From contig MSJI02000626.1 of assembly GCA_001931905.2 (NCBI GenBank), positions 81,771 through 145,770 on the forward strand: DNA of 64,000 bases, in the 5' to 3' direction. Both the position numbers and the translations under genes were made by a program. Below the pieces are notes generated by a model. The model was given only the letters and a program-made list of their open reading frames with translations, ran no database searches and was not told the DNA's origin. Each line of letters starts with the position of its first letter. Positions within the stretch are counted from its first letter, which is position 1. This document shows, piece by piece, positions 33,028 to 44,100 of the stretch. The DNA is from Cladosporium sp. IMV 00045 (lineage: Eukaryota; Ascomycota; Dothideomycetes; Cladosporiales; Cladosporiaceae).

Positions 33028-35284
33028 ATTCGATTTGGATTGATGGGATTGGCATGAACATTCTTTTTCCTTTTTCCTTTCTCTGATTGATGGGATGGGA
33101 TAGCAAGACGTGCATCTCTTTTCTTCTATTTTCCAGTTTCATTTATTTTCTATACCTGAACAATCGTGGCTAGCTGCGAAGGACGATACTTTCACCCATT
33201 TGGTCTTATTCTCTCTTCGGAGAAAGGCATTCTTACCTATTCCGATCTTTCAGATGATGAACATCGTATCTCTGACATACTTCACAAAGAACGCAGTACA
33301 CCGGAGTCTTACTCTTTCCTGAAATCCGAGAGACGAAGAACACTTCCGAACCCCCTACAATTATCGGCAAGGACGAAAGGCAAGGCGAGAAAACGAGATA
33401 GCAGTCCAAGCCGAAAAACCGTCAATATCCATATCAAGACTCAACCAAAAAGAATCAACAGAAAGGATTCAAGAAATCCAGAACGCCCTACCTCTACGAC
33501 GCTCACTCAGTAATCCCAACAGCAGCCCTACCCACCGTCCCCAAGACCGTCTTACCAAGCAAAAAGAACTACCGGTGGTGGTGGTTCGATAGCTTAAGAA
33601 ACTAAAATTATAATATATAATCTCAGCCTTACCGTTGTAAGTTCAGGAAAAACGCCCCCCCAAGCAAGCCAATGGTTCGAAAGAGGCGCGTGTAGGTCTC
33701 AGAGCTTAACGCCACGGTTTTGCCTTACAAGGCAAAGTATAATGTAAGGAGGAACACGGCAGCAGTGGTAGACTGACTGACAAACCTAGCAGTCCAAGGC
33801 AAATGTTCAAACACCTGCAATCGAGAGCTCGCATGGATCATGGAGCGTTCCGCAACCGTGGACCGGGAATTCAGCAGTGCAGCGTCCGGCGTACAAGAAA
33901 AAAGAAGCAAAGACAAGGAGAGAACGGCCACAGACTCACAACAGCGAGATTCTAGACCGCAGTCGTTGACAAGGACTCGGAAACGACAGGGCTGACCACC
34001 TTTCATCACCTGCCTTGGCTTTATATTGCCCTTTTCAAGCCCACGCGGCCGGGGGACTCGCGCGTGGGATCGTCTGGCAGTCTGGGAGTCGGGGTCGTAA
34101 GGCTGGGCAATATGTCTCATGTGTTGATGATGGAACCTGGTAGAAGCGCGGTGAGAGGTCTTGATTATATTGAGGGGAAAGGGCTTGTGAGAAGGTGGAT
34201 CACGAGTGAACTCGATGATAGCTTGTATTGAAGAAGATGTGTCGATAAGCCATACATGTACGAGTTCTGCAAATCATAATGCTTCACTAGCCAAATAGAT
34301 CTGTCTTGATGCCTACAATCTGTACAACAGCCAGGACGGCAACAATAAATGCAGTCAATACCCTACTCTTGGCCCAATATTAATAAATACAAGACGGATC
34401 TGGCACGCTTCGCGACAGGGCAGCGAGTCGAGTCGCCACGGGATGTGCCTTTGACACCACATGCCGTTGCCTAGTGCCGGAAGTGGCAAGCCGGCCGGTC
34501 GCGAACCAATCTTGGCCAATTCACAAAACGTCGGGCTTGGTAGGTAAGGCTACCTTCTGGTAGGGTAGTAGGCAGGCCGAAAGAAAGGAGAACTTTGCCT
34601 CGGAGTTGAGATCCGGTGGTGAAATGAACTCGGGAAAGTGGTAAAATGTGCGCGTCTTGTCTGAGTCTTCGAGTTACTCGATTGTGCGATTTGTATTTGG
34701 TGGGTATTTCTACGAAAAAAAGAATATGCTTTGCTAACTAATGCAATGCAAGAGATGCTGCAAAAATAGTAGAAGAGACAAAAATCAGCGCCCGTGCCGA
34801 GTTCCGACAGTCTAAGTCTAAGAATAGTGAATCTCTCTTCCAAAGCCTCCCATTATTCAACTTCTTCGCTATCCTGCCCTCCGCGGAGTCTACTTCCTAG
34901 GTGAAGAGTTCCGTTCGTGTTTCTGCGTTGGCATATGCGGGCAACGCTTGTGCTAACATGGCGGGTTTCGAGCGTCCGGTGGCAAGAATGCAGTAATTGC
35001 CTTATGGGTCCAGTCTTTTCTGAACATGTCCAATTTCCAGGCTCCCCGTTTGTCGCTTTGGCGGTGTCGATGGGATTGAGATAATGATAAAAAGAACAAT
35101 AAAAAGAACAAACTGCGCGCTTGTGTGGCTGGAAAGAGAAAAAGAACAGAGGTGCTTATTCGTGAATGTATCCATGCCATACGTATTACAACCAGGTTTT
35201 GCGGTGGAGGAAAAATAGTAGGTGTGCGTCTGTGTCGCGTCATGCGTGCTTCTTCTGCTTCTTCTTCTTCTTCTTCTAAGTTGC
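33028..35284. other. convergent 2.3 kb gene-free region
   Basis: Open frames here are short and lack any family resemblance. AT-rich patches occur near 33600 (TTATAATATATAATC) and 34370. A CTT-repeat run (35250-35277) sits just 3' of the GPI-protein stop. I see no RNA gene. Confidence 0.45.
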
Positions 35285-35947
35285 TCAAAGCAGCAGCATG
35301 CCGACGAAAGAAGTGACGCCGAGGAGACCCATGCCGACGGCGAGCTTGCCGCCAGCGCTCTCGTCGTCGGAGCCGTCGCGACCCTTGCCGCTGCCGCTGG
35401 TGGCGGTGCAGGAGCCGGTGTTGTCGAGCTTGTCGACGCCGGCGGTGACGTCGGCGGAGTGCGTGGCCATGGAAGCGGTGTTGTAGGTGGATGATTGCGC
35501 GGTTTCGGTCGAGGTGCCGGCGGCGGACCAGCTGGTCGAGTCGGTGCAGGTGGCGGATTCGGCAATGTCGCAGGTCATGTCCATCTCGAAGTCGAGTCCG
35601 TCGGTGGCCGTGCTGCCGTGGAAGTGTACTTGGCTGGGGCCGACGGTCATGGTCATGGTCTGTCATTGAAAGTTAGTATCTTGCAAGTAAAATACGATCC
35701 GGTCGCGGCGCAAAGGGTGGGTTCGTACAGGTCCATCAGAGCCGCAGATGCCTGCGAATGCCTCGCCTGAGCCGGCAGATGTGCATTGCAGAGCGAGAAT
35801 GGTGGTGCCAGGGCAAGAATCGACCACGGAGCCAGCGTAGGCGAATTCACCAGCTCCAGTGCCGGGTTCAATCCATGAGACCTCGGTGGACTGCGCGAAG
35901 GCGAAAGAGAAAAGGAGAGAGATAGCGAGAGTAACGAGCGAAAGCAT
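35285..35947 (-). CDS. small secreted GPI-anchored-type surface protein
   Basis: The predicted 197-residue product comes from two exons, 35947-35729 and 35659-35285, with a 69-nt intron. It begins with a signal peptide (MLSLVTLAISLLFSFAFA). The mature part has Cys pairs (SVVDSCPGTTILALQC, ICGSDGPT, MTCDIAESATC), followed by a Ser/Thr-rich stalk. It ends with a hydrophobic tail (LAVGMGLLGVTSFVGMLLL) preceded by small residues (DESAGGK), the layout of a GPI-attachment signal. The function is not known; a cell-wall or plasma-membrane surface role is inferred. Confidence 0.85.
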
Positions 35948-38900
35948 CTTGACGATGTACTGGTGGGCGAAAAGGCCGTCCTCGCAGGGTAGGAGGGAGG
36001 ACTGTGAAGAAGCGAACTGACGGGCGGAATGGATAGGGTGTAAAACAAGAGAAGAGAGACAGCAGAGACAGTAGGTGGACTGCGACCAAGAGTAGTGTAG
36101 GGCCTACAGAAACGTTCGCTGGAGAATAGTGGTGACACGGCGAGAGAGCACGATGGCGAGACTGGCCATGGCCGTTGAGAAAGACTGAGAGGCCTCCGCA
36201 AAGGCGGTTGCCCCCAAGAGTGGACCGCGTTTCGCTAAATTGATACATTCGCCTGCGTTACCAAGACGGGCGGCCGGGCAGGATGGGCTATTGGCGTGCC
36301 AATCCTGCGCATGTGCTGTTGTTTGAGCGCTGCCCGCGAGTAGTGCCATCGACCAGTTGGCAGAGAGTGGAGACTTATCTCCCGGCACGGACAACACTCA
36401 CGCGAAATTTCACCCAAGCGCCCTGTGACCGGAGTCTGCCGAGGGTTGAATGGCTGTATCATCATCGCTTGATCGCGAACGGGAGAGTTAGCACTACTGC
36501 CATAATTACTATCGCAGTATGTGAAAAGCCAGCCGCGTCCAGCGCCTCGGAGTGGACGCCTGGCGTGCCTGTTCAGCTGCGAGGATGCTGTCAGCCTGTC
36601 ACCAAACACCGTCGCAGATCAAGAGATCGGCCCTTCACCGGATGTTGCTCCAATGGTTTCGCTACGTTTGGGGAAGAGAGGACTACTGTATCAGCTATCA
36701 GCAAAACCCCGAACGCCACGCTCAATCTATCTTTTAATATCTTCGCCTCGCCCATCCCCTGAAGCGAAATCATGTGTTCCCCCTCCATGCCCAGCATTCG
36801 CTTTTGTGGCTGTTCTGCACATGCAACTCCGATGATGATGATGATGTCGTTCGTCCGGCACATGTCATTCCCCCAAACCTTCGGCCATGCCCTACTGGGC
36901 TGGCGCTCGGTGGCACATGGTGGGAGGGTACCTTGCAGCTCGTGTTCGGGATCAACAGGAAAAGACGACATGTCACCGAAGTAGAATTTGCGCACCTTGC
37001 AGCCAGCCTTCCCGGTAGGGCTGCCGAATTGCGATGGACACGCAGAGACCTCCCGAAAGATTCGAAAGTTTTCGTCAAGTCTCGGCCGGATCTCCGGTGA
37101 GGGTTGGAAAAGAGAAGGCCGCGACGCGCACTAATCACGATATGTCGAAGACAAGCAACACCGTCATACAAGAGACATGCATGCAACGTCTCGATGCGGG
37201 CAGTCCAGAGATTCGGTTTAATGAAAATCAGTGGATTCGCGGATTCTTGATCTTGTTGATCCATCTGATTTTCACCGTCAGCAGCTGCTAAGCTTTGGAG
37301 TCTGCTCCGCTCTTAACTTTTTTACAGTTCGTGCTAGGAAACGTGATTCGGCCCCGTCTCGCTCTCTCTCCGCCACGTGAATATCCACGTATCTACCATG
37401 TTTGCGAGACTTGGGTTGCTCCCATAGAACCATGTTCGCGAGACTTGTTGATCGACCCAACCACCCCACGCCGGCGACAGAGCAGGTCCCACCAATGCGA
37501 GGATTAAGAACCCAAGCTTGTCCTGTTTTCTTGCAGGCAGAAACCCATCAACTTGGGATTGTTGCTCAATCAGCCAGCGAGATGCTCCAGGTGCATTCAT
37601 CGCTGTGTAACAATATGACCACTCACAGCGTGCACTTGCAGATGATATCTGGTCGCCATTCGATATCTTACCTTTCAGAGCTGCCACAAAAATATCGCAA
37701 CAGTCAATGTCAGCCAGCACTGCACAAACGCTCTATGTCGGACTCTGCACACGATTGACGACAAAATCTGTGTCACCAGTGGCAAGCTTTCGCTCAAGCG
37801 AGCGGCGAGTCTTAATGACAGCGCTTAGAATGATGGGCAAAATGCTGCCTATCATTTCACCATACGAGCTGAATCGTTGAGTCGACGAAGCCTCATAATG
37901 ACTTTCCTATCATCAAGGAGCATGGTCCGGAGCCTCGATATCTTGTTTGGGAAGCTGGAGAAGCTTTCCTTAAGCTCATAGTAAACGCAGAAAGACTTCT
38001 TACCGCCAACCCATAGACACGGCTTACCGGTAGTTTGCCATGCTGTGTTTTTGCGATCGTGGTCTGTTTGCGCTCTGTGCGGAGACCATTGACTGGACTG
38101 GCGGAGCGTAGTCTTCGTTTTTAGAGAGTGAATATTGTCCAGAATCAATGCAAGTAGAGCTATGGACCTGGACTCCTCAGCGATAGCATACTAGAACGGA
38201 GAAGCGAAGGAGAATGTTATGACCAAAAAATGTCAATCTGACAAAGGGTGGCATCTATGTCGTGGCCGAGGTCTGTATGGAATGGAACCGTGCTAGATCA
38301 GCAGTAGTGTTGTGATAATTGTCACGAATTCGAATGATTCCTCGCAAATCGCTTGGGAGTATTGCAAGCCGCGAGACTAGCTAGATTGAAGGAACTCGCC
38401 AATATGATTGACTCTAGCAAAAATGCAACATGCAGACATTCAGCAATATTTGTTTCCTGCAGGCCTTCTTATAGGTGGATGGTAAAGTAGTCTTGTCGAT
38501 CGCATCGGCCAGCCAGCGCCACGCTCCACGAAAGCTTTGGGCATGCAGCTTGCTGTTGGGCAAGATATGCTGGTGAGCTCTCTGATTGGAGCGCCAACAT
38601 AATCACACACATATAGCTGGCGCTTACATGCGACTCCTCACGGGCTGAGAGCTGGGGGCCAGCAGGATGGAAGCATGCTCGCGGCTGTGGACGGCATGCG
38701 TGTGCCATGCTGACTTGTAGGATTCCATGCTCACAGGTAAGGCCTGCCTTTTCCTGTCAGTCTCTTCTTCCCTCACCACAACCCTACGTTTCAAGCGTCA
38801 GATGGGCGACACCACTTGACGTCTGCGAAGACGGCCGAGGATAGCGAAAGTGCAGCATACCATACCACGGAGAAGCGGTCTGCGGGCTGCGTACGGCTAT

Positions 38901-38988
38901 CTGGAGTTCAAGGACTGCACCGGGCGCATCAGCTATTGCGCCATAGACCGGACGATACTTCCAAGAATACCAGGATAATATAATCAAG
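35948..38988. other. 3 kb region with no recognised gene
   Basis: Several open frames of 100-165 codons exist on both strands, but they overlap each other, have no domain, signal peptide or conserved motif, and their codon patterns look random. No tRNA, repeat array or transposon end was seen. It could hold a non-coding transcript or a decayed element. Confidence 0.45.
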
Positions 38989-40041
38989 ATGGCCCGGCTC
39001 TTCATAACCCGACACTGGCGATATCCAAAGGTCATGTACGGCCTCTTCGTCGTGGAATTTCTCCTAGTAATCGCCGTTCTCACTCTATTCGGCATCGCCG
39101 ACCCAAACACATATCGCACCAAGCTATGGCAGAACGGCGCAGACCATGGCTTCAATAGCGATCCCAGCATAATTCTCTACAGCTATGCGAATTACAGACC
39201 TATAAGGACACCCACTGTATGGAACCAATCGTACGTTTCTTGATTTGCAAGGCGCATGTTGCCATGGCGTACTAACAAGCTACAGCACGACGACCTTCAA
39301 TCTGGTCATCTCAGTGCTCTGCATGTTCATCCTGCTTGTAAAAGTGGTGCTGTTCATCATGCACATCTTCGTCCCCCTTCTGAGCTTCTTCACCCACGCC
39401 CTCCTGATAGCTCTATATGCCGTCTCATTACACAACCAGTCTTCGCCAGACATGAGTGACCCGGAAAATCCCAGCCCAGGCCTACCTTGGTATCTGAGCA
39501 AAGGATGTAGTTATGCGACATCCTCAAACTACGGTTTCTGCATGCAAGCGCGCGCCAGCTTCGGCGTGACCTGCGCCATGGTGTAAGTTTCACCCACCAG
39601 CTTCCCAGGAATACAACACATCACCCAAACGCCAGCTGACATATACCCCTTCTCCACAGCGCCATCTACAGCGTCTACTTCATCTACACCCTCCCCTCCC
39701 TAATCCCAACGCAACAAGAGCGCAGCCAACGCGCCGACGATATCGAAATGAAAAAGCTATCCGAATACCAACCGGACACCCTGACGCGCGACGAGCAGCG
39801 CGACATGAACAGGCAGATTTTCCTCAACCTGCCCAAAACTCCCACCACGCCTTGGGGCAGGGATGCATCGAACCCCATGACGCCGAGGACCGTGGCCTTC
39901 ACGCAGCTGAACGGCGGCAGTGGTGCTGCTGCTCCTGCGGCTGCGGGGAGGGATGCAGAGGGAACGGCGAGTTCGGGGCAAGGGCCTAGTAGGCTGTTGC
40001 CGTTTCGCCAGCGGTATGGAGATGGGCCGGATGGGAGTTGA
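38989..40041 (+). CDS. four-span membrane protein (MARVEL-like topology)
   Basis: The predicted 306-residue product comes from three exons: 38989-39230, 39286-39582 and 39660-40041. The first intron has a textbook ACTAAC branch site. Four hydrophobic helices are seen: YGLFVVEFLLVIAVLTLFG, FNLVISVLCMFILLVKVVLFI, FVPLLSFFTHALLIALYAVS and FGVTCAMVAIYSVYFIYTL. A cytosolic C-terminal tail of about 120 residues follows, with TPTTPWGRDASNPMTPRT. The arrangement, with an extracellular Cys loop between helices 3 and 4 (KGCSY, YGFCMQ), recalls MARVEL proteins found in many ascomycetes. The function is unknown. Confidence 0.85.
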
Positions 40042-40368
40042 AGGTCATGAATGGGAAATGGCCCTTTCAATAGGGCTGAGATGGAAGAATATCAGACCAC
40101 ATATACGCTCTCTACTAGTATTAATGCTTGAAACAATGACAGGATCTACTGGTTGTTCTATTCAAAACCAATGCCTGAGTAGAGACATACACCGTACTCA
40201 TTCCTTCTGCATGGCTGTCTGTTGCCTATCCAAGCTAAAGGCACACCATCTTCGATACAAGACCGTCCGAACTTCTAATCCTATCTGTTTCTTGCTTCGA
40301 ACAAAACTTCAAGATCGTTCGATGGCCTTACCAGGCAGCGGACAGACGGAGCAAAAGCAAAAGGAGAA
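40042..40368. other. spacer before tRNA-Thr
   Basis: I see nothing beyond probable 3' untranslated sequence. Confidence 0.4.
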
Positions 40369-40441
40369 TGCCCTAAGACGGAGTCGAACCGGCGACCTCG
40401 TCATTACTAGTGACGCGCTCTACCAACTGAGCTATCAGGGC
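40369..40441 (-). tRNA. tRNA-Thr (anticodon AGT)
   Basis: On the minus strand the 73 nt fold as a cloverleaf. The acceptor stem pairs GCCCTGA with TTAGGGC and the D-arm is GCTC/GAGC. The anticodon stem CGTCA/TGACG has loop CTAGTAA, giving AGT, and the T-loop is TTCGACT. The discriminator base is A, and there is no intron. One T-stem position is a C-T mismatch (GCCGG against CCGTC). Confidence 0.9.
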
Positions 40442-40670
40442 TTGATGTTTCTCAAGGTCTGAGGACATCGGGATTGCGGGTGACACTGAAGAGGCCAGAT
40501 GGCAACAACAATATATACGCTGATTTGTAGCGCACGATAAGTGGAGCAAGTTTAACGTTTCCACATGATGAGACTGACAGTGATGTCTAGTCACAGATGT
40601 TTATGCTCAAGTTGAATATTCTACAAATTTACATATTGATACACAGAATTACATCCAGCCCACCCAGCTT

Positions 40671-42775
40671 CTATTCCCTAAGCTTCAAATGATAAGTCTC
40701 CAACTGCCCCTCGGTCATCTTCGTCGGGCTCTTGACAAGCACATCCTCACCCCTCCCACTCTTAGGGAACGCGATGACATCGCGCACGCTCTCCTTGCCC
40801 AACATGACGGCCACCAAACGATCGAACCCGAGCGCCAAACCCGCGTGCGGCGGACATCCCGCGCGCAGCACTTCGATGAGGTGAGCGAAGTCCTTCATGC
40901 GCTCGTCGCTCATCCGCAGCACGTCGCGCATGATCAGCTCCTGCATGTCGGCGCTGTGGATTCGGCGGCTGCCGCCCCCGAGTTCGACGCCGTTGACGAC
41001 GAGGTCGTAGTGGTCTGCGCGCACGCTCAGGGGGTCTGTGAGGAGGCGGTCGACGTCCTCGGCGGTTTTGGGGGAGGTAAAAGGGTGGTGCGTGGCGGAG
41101 AGGCCGGCGGCGCCGCCCTGGCCTGGTTCGGCGTCGTTGCTGGGCGAGAAGAGGGGGAAGTCGTTGATCCAGGTGAAAGCGAAGCCTTGAGGGGCGGGCT
41201 GGTAGCCTTGCTTCACGGCTGCTTTGTGCAGGGCGAGGCGTAGGTTGCCGATTGGGGTGGAGCCGCCGGAGAAGTCTCCTCGAGGTCGCGCTTGCAGGAC
41301 GACGAGGTCGCCGTCTTCAAGTTCGAGCATCTCTTCCACTTGCTCGGCGGCTTCGAAGCCGAAGACTTGCAGGCCTTGCAGGGGTTTGCGGGTGTCGAAG
41401 ATGAAAATGCCGGGCTGGCCGTCGGGGTTTTGGATGAATGGTTGGGCCTCTGGCGAGTCCATGAATCCGTTGACGAATTCTCTCGTGTCTTTTGCGTCTT
41501 CGGCGATGGGAATTTTCATTACTTCGACAATGGGGTCGGTCAGGGGTCCGATCTTGCTGACCAAATCCACTGGGATCATGTATTCGACGCGTCGGATCTC
41601 TGAGCCGAGACGGAGGTCTGGTTTGTCAGAACCGTACTTTGACATCGCTTCTTCGTACGACATGCGTGGAAAGCTTTCGGGGACGTCGGTCGAACCTAAA
41701 AGCTCAGTCCACAACCTGCGGACGACAGCTTCAATAGTACGCATCACATCTTCCGCAGAGGCAAAGGCCATCTCCAAATCCACTTGCGTGAATTCAGGCT
41801 GTCTGTCTGCTCTGAGATCCTCGTCGCGGAAGCACTTTGCTATCTGCACATAGCGAGGTATTCCACTGCCCATCAAGATCTGCTTGTATTGCTGTGGGCT
41901 CTGAGGTAGAGCATATGCCATACCAGGCACACGGGTGGGCACGAGGAATTCTCTTGCGCCTTCCGGCGTTGATTTGAAAAGTAGAGGCGTCTCGATCTCG
42001 GTGAAGTCATGCTTATCGCACAGCTCGTTGCGTACTATGCGAGCTGCTTTGCTGCGGAAAGCAAGGGCATTTCGAATGCTGGGGTCGTTTCTGATTTGGA
42101 GATGCCGTTGTTCGGGAGGGAAGACGGTATCTTTGGTCATGATGATATCGTCGGGGAATGAGTTCAGCGGTGTAATATCGTCGACTTTGAGTTCGACGCT
42201 TGTGATAAGACCAGGTTTGGCTTCGCCGTTCTTTGCAGGAGGTGCCTTTCGTGCTTTGATCGTGCCATTGATCGCGACTGGCGAGTGTTCTCGCAGCTCA
42301 CGGAGGACATGGTGTGGCGACTCGCTCCCGTCGACTCCTGTGGTTGGGGTTGAGACAAGTTGGACCGTAGAGCCAAGCGTCATGTCGTGCAGCTCAGCGA
42401 AAGTCAGCTTCTTCGAGGCATCTCGTCGAGTACCAATGTAGCCATGGATGACGACTTTTTGATCGTTGAGTTCCGATCCGTTGGTAGCAAGCTGCTCGAA
42501 GGTGCATGATGCCGGGGGAAAGTTGACTGTAGATGTCATCAGTTTCTGCTATCTGGAAACTAGCCTGATCACTTACGAGATTTTTTGAAATCCTCCAGTT
42601 CTCGTGCAGAACTCTTACTGCTATGACATCGATGTCCCCCAAGTTGCGTTCGTTGCTTCGCCTGAGATGAGGCAGAGTTCAATTGCAAGACTCTGCGTGC
42701 TGATGGTAGACTAATCCATCGTGATCTGATGGCTGGTGATGCAGCCGCGCTCAAAGCACGACCATGTAATGTCAT
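40671..42775 (-). CDS. msd1: mitochondrial aspartyl-tRNA synthetase
   Basis: This class II synthetase charges mitochondrial tRNA-Asp. The predicted product has 684 residues from two exons, 42775-42577 and 42526-40671 (intron 50 nt). The first exon supplies an Arg/Ser/Ala-rich targeting peptide (MTLHGRALSAAASPAIRSRW), and joining restores SLNFPPASCTFEQL. An OB-fold anticodon-binding domain (VVIHGYIGTRR) follows. Class II motif 2 is at CFRDEDLRADRQPEFTQVD and motif 3 at GLALGFDRLVAVM. The bacterial-type GAD insertion lies between them. It ends with DVIAFPKSGRGED, a mark of bacterial/mitochondrial AspRS. A start at the internal Met at 42539 would lack the targeting peptide. Confidence 0.93.
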
Positions 42776-44100
42776 GAGGAGAATTAAATATGTGTCGATG
42801 ATCCAACTCCCAGAATGCTGCTGCTGCGGGCTTGATGGACGACAGCGCGGAGGACCATTGGAAGTTGTCCGAGGCCGCTCCTAAAGCGGCTAGACAGCGG
42901 CTTGGTCCGCCCACAGCCAGCACTTTTCTCGAATCGCAGAGCCGCTTCCCTTCTTGCTCACTTCAATGACCCTCCTATTCAAAAGGATGTACGTATAATT
43001 TTACGCTCCAACATCTGCCTGCAAACAACATTGAAGCTGACAACGATCCAAGATGATGAAAGCTTAGCGTGTAGCAGATGAGCAGTGTTTCATCCTGGGT
43101 ATTCAAGCTCTCCCTCAACCGGGCTTAAGGGCGAGGATATCCGGATGGGACCAGCATGATATCTGCGCTCGGCACACCACCTTGTTTACACAACGAGCGC
43201 GAAGAAGCAACTCTGACTTTTTCACGAATCCGAGGGTTTATCCAAGCTGCCGGCGAAGACGTGCCGTGCAGCCTCTCCTTGGGACCTTGCCACAGTCGCA
43301 TGCGATCCTACAGATACATACACTGCAATGAATTTACAGATCTTAACCAGTCGACATGTCCCATCTTTCAGGTGCGAACGATGCCGGTAGAACATGTCAA
43401 TGAACACGAGCGTAAAGTAACGGTGCCATACGAAAACTCACCGACCACATTCATTTTCGTGAACTTCATCCCGCAATCCGAGATATACTTGAGAGGCCAG
43501 CTATACTCCATCTTGGCCTTTTTACACCTCGGCGCGGTAGAATAAATCAAGCTGCATCAACAAGTCGAGGCCAGCCTTTTAATGCTGCCTTGACTGTAAC
43601 AATGCTGCGACAAGAATGTCATGTCTTTCGTAGCCCTTGCTAGTTGGTTTGAGAGCTTGCTGATCTACAGACCCTTCCGGAGAAATAGATCGTTTACTAC
43701 TACAACTCTTCCCTGATGTTCCCTCTACTGCCTGACCATTGGAATCCCTTCTATGTGTATAACCCGTTGCGCTTTCATCACTGCCATGGCCTGTCTGCCA
43801 GGCAATCTATCCATCATTGCCAAGCCGGCTTCCGCGCTGTCAGCGACGCCGTCAGCTTCCTCCTAGACGACGCTACCCAATCTCCCGGCCGTCCCTGGAG
43901 ACGAGCAAGTTGCACATTCACAGCCCCCGCAGGCTCCAACATAGTACACTGCGCGACCACACCATCTCTTTCGAATAATGCTGTCACTGCCGCCGTGATT
44001 CGCACATCAAATCACAACTCCTTCTCTATCCCCGAAACGATTGCTGCGACCGCCGCCGACAACTCAACCAAATCTACGTTAATCACACCGCAGCCAGCTC
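42776..44100. other. divergent region, AspRS and AP180-type adaptor
   Basis: About 1.3 kb holds both promoters. A 129-codon frame (43156-43545) has no recognisable features. A frame opening at the ATG at 43716 runs past the adaptor start in a different frame to 44456. If the adaptor transcript begins upstream of 43716, this would be an overlapping upstream frame. Confidence 0.45.

Noticed and set aside
36283..37264. Frames of 159 and 164 codons on opposite strands
   Set aside because: They lack any protein-like pattern and overlap several other frames of similar length.
43156..43545. 129-codon plus-strand frame with an ATG
   Set aside because: No domain, signal peptide, membrane helix or repeat, and it sits in a promoter region; it looks like a chance frame.
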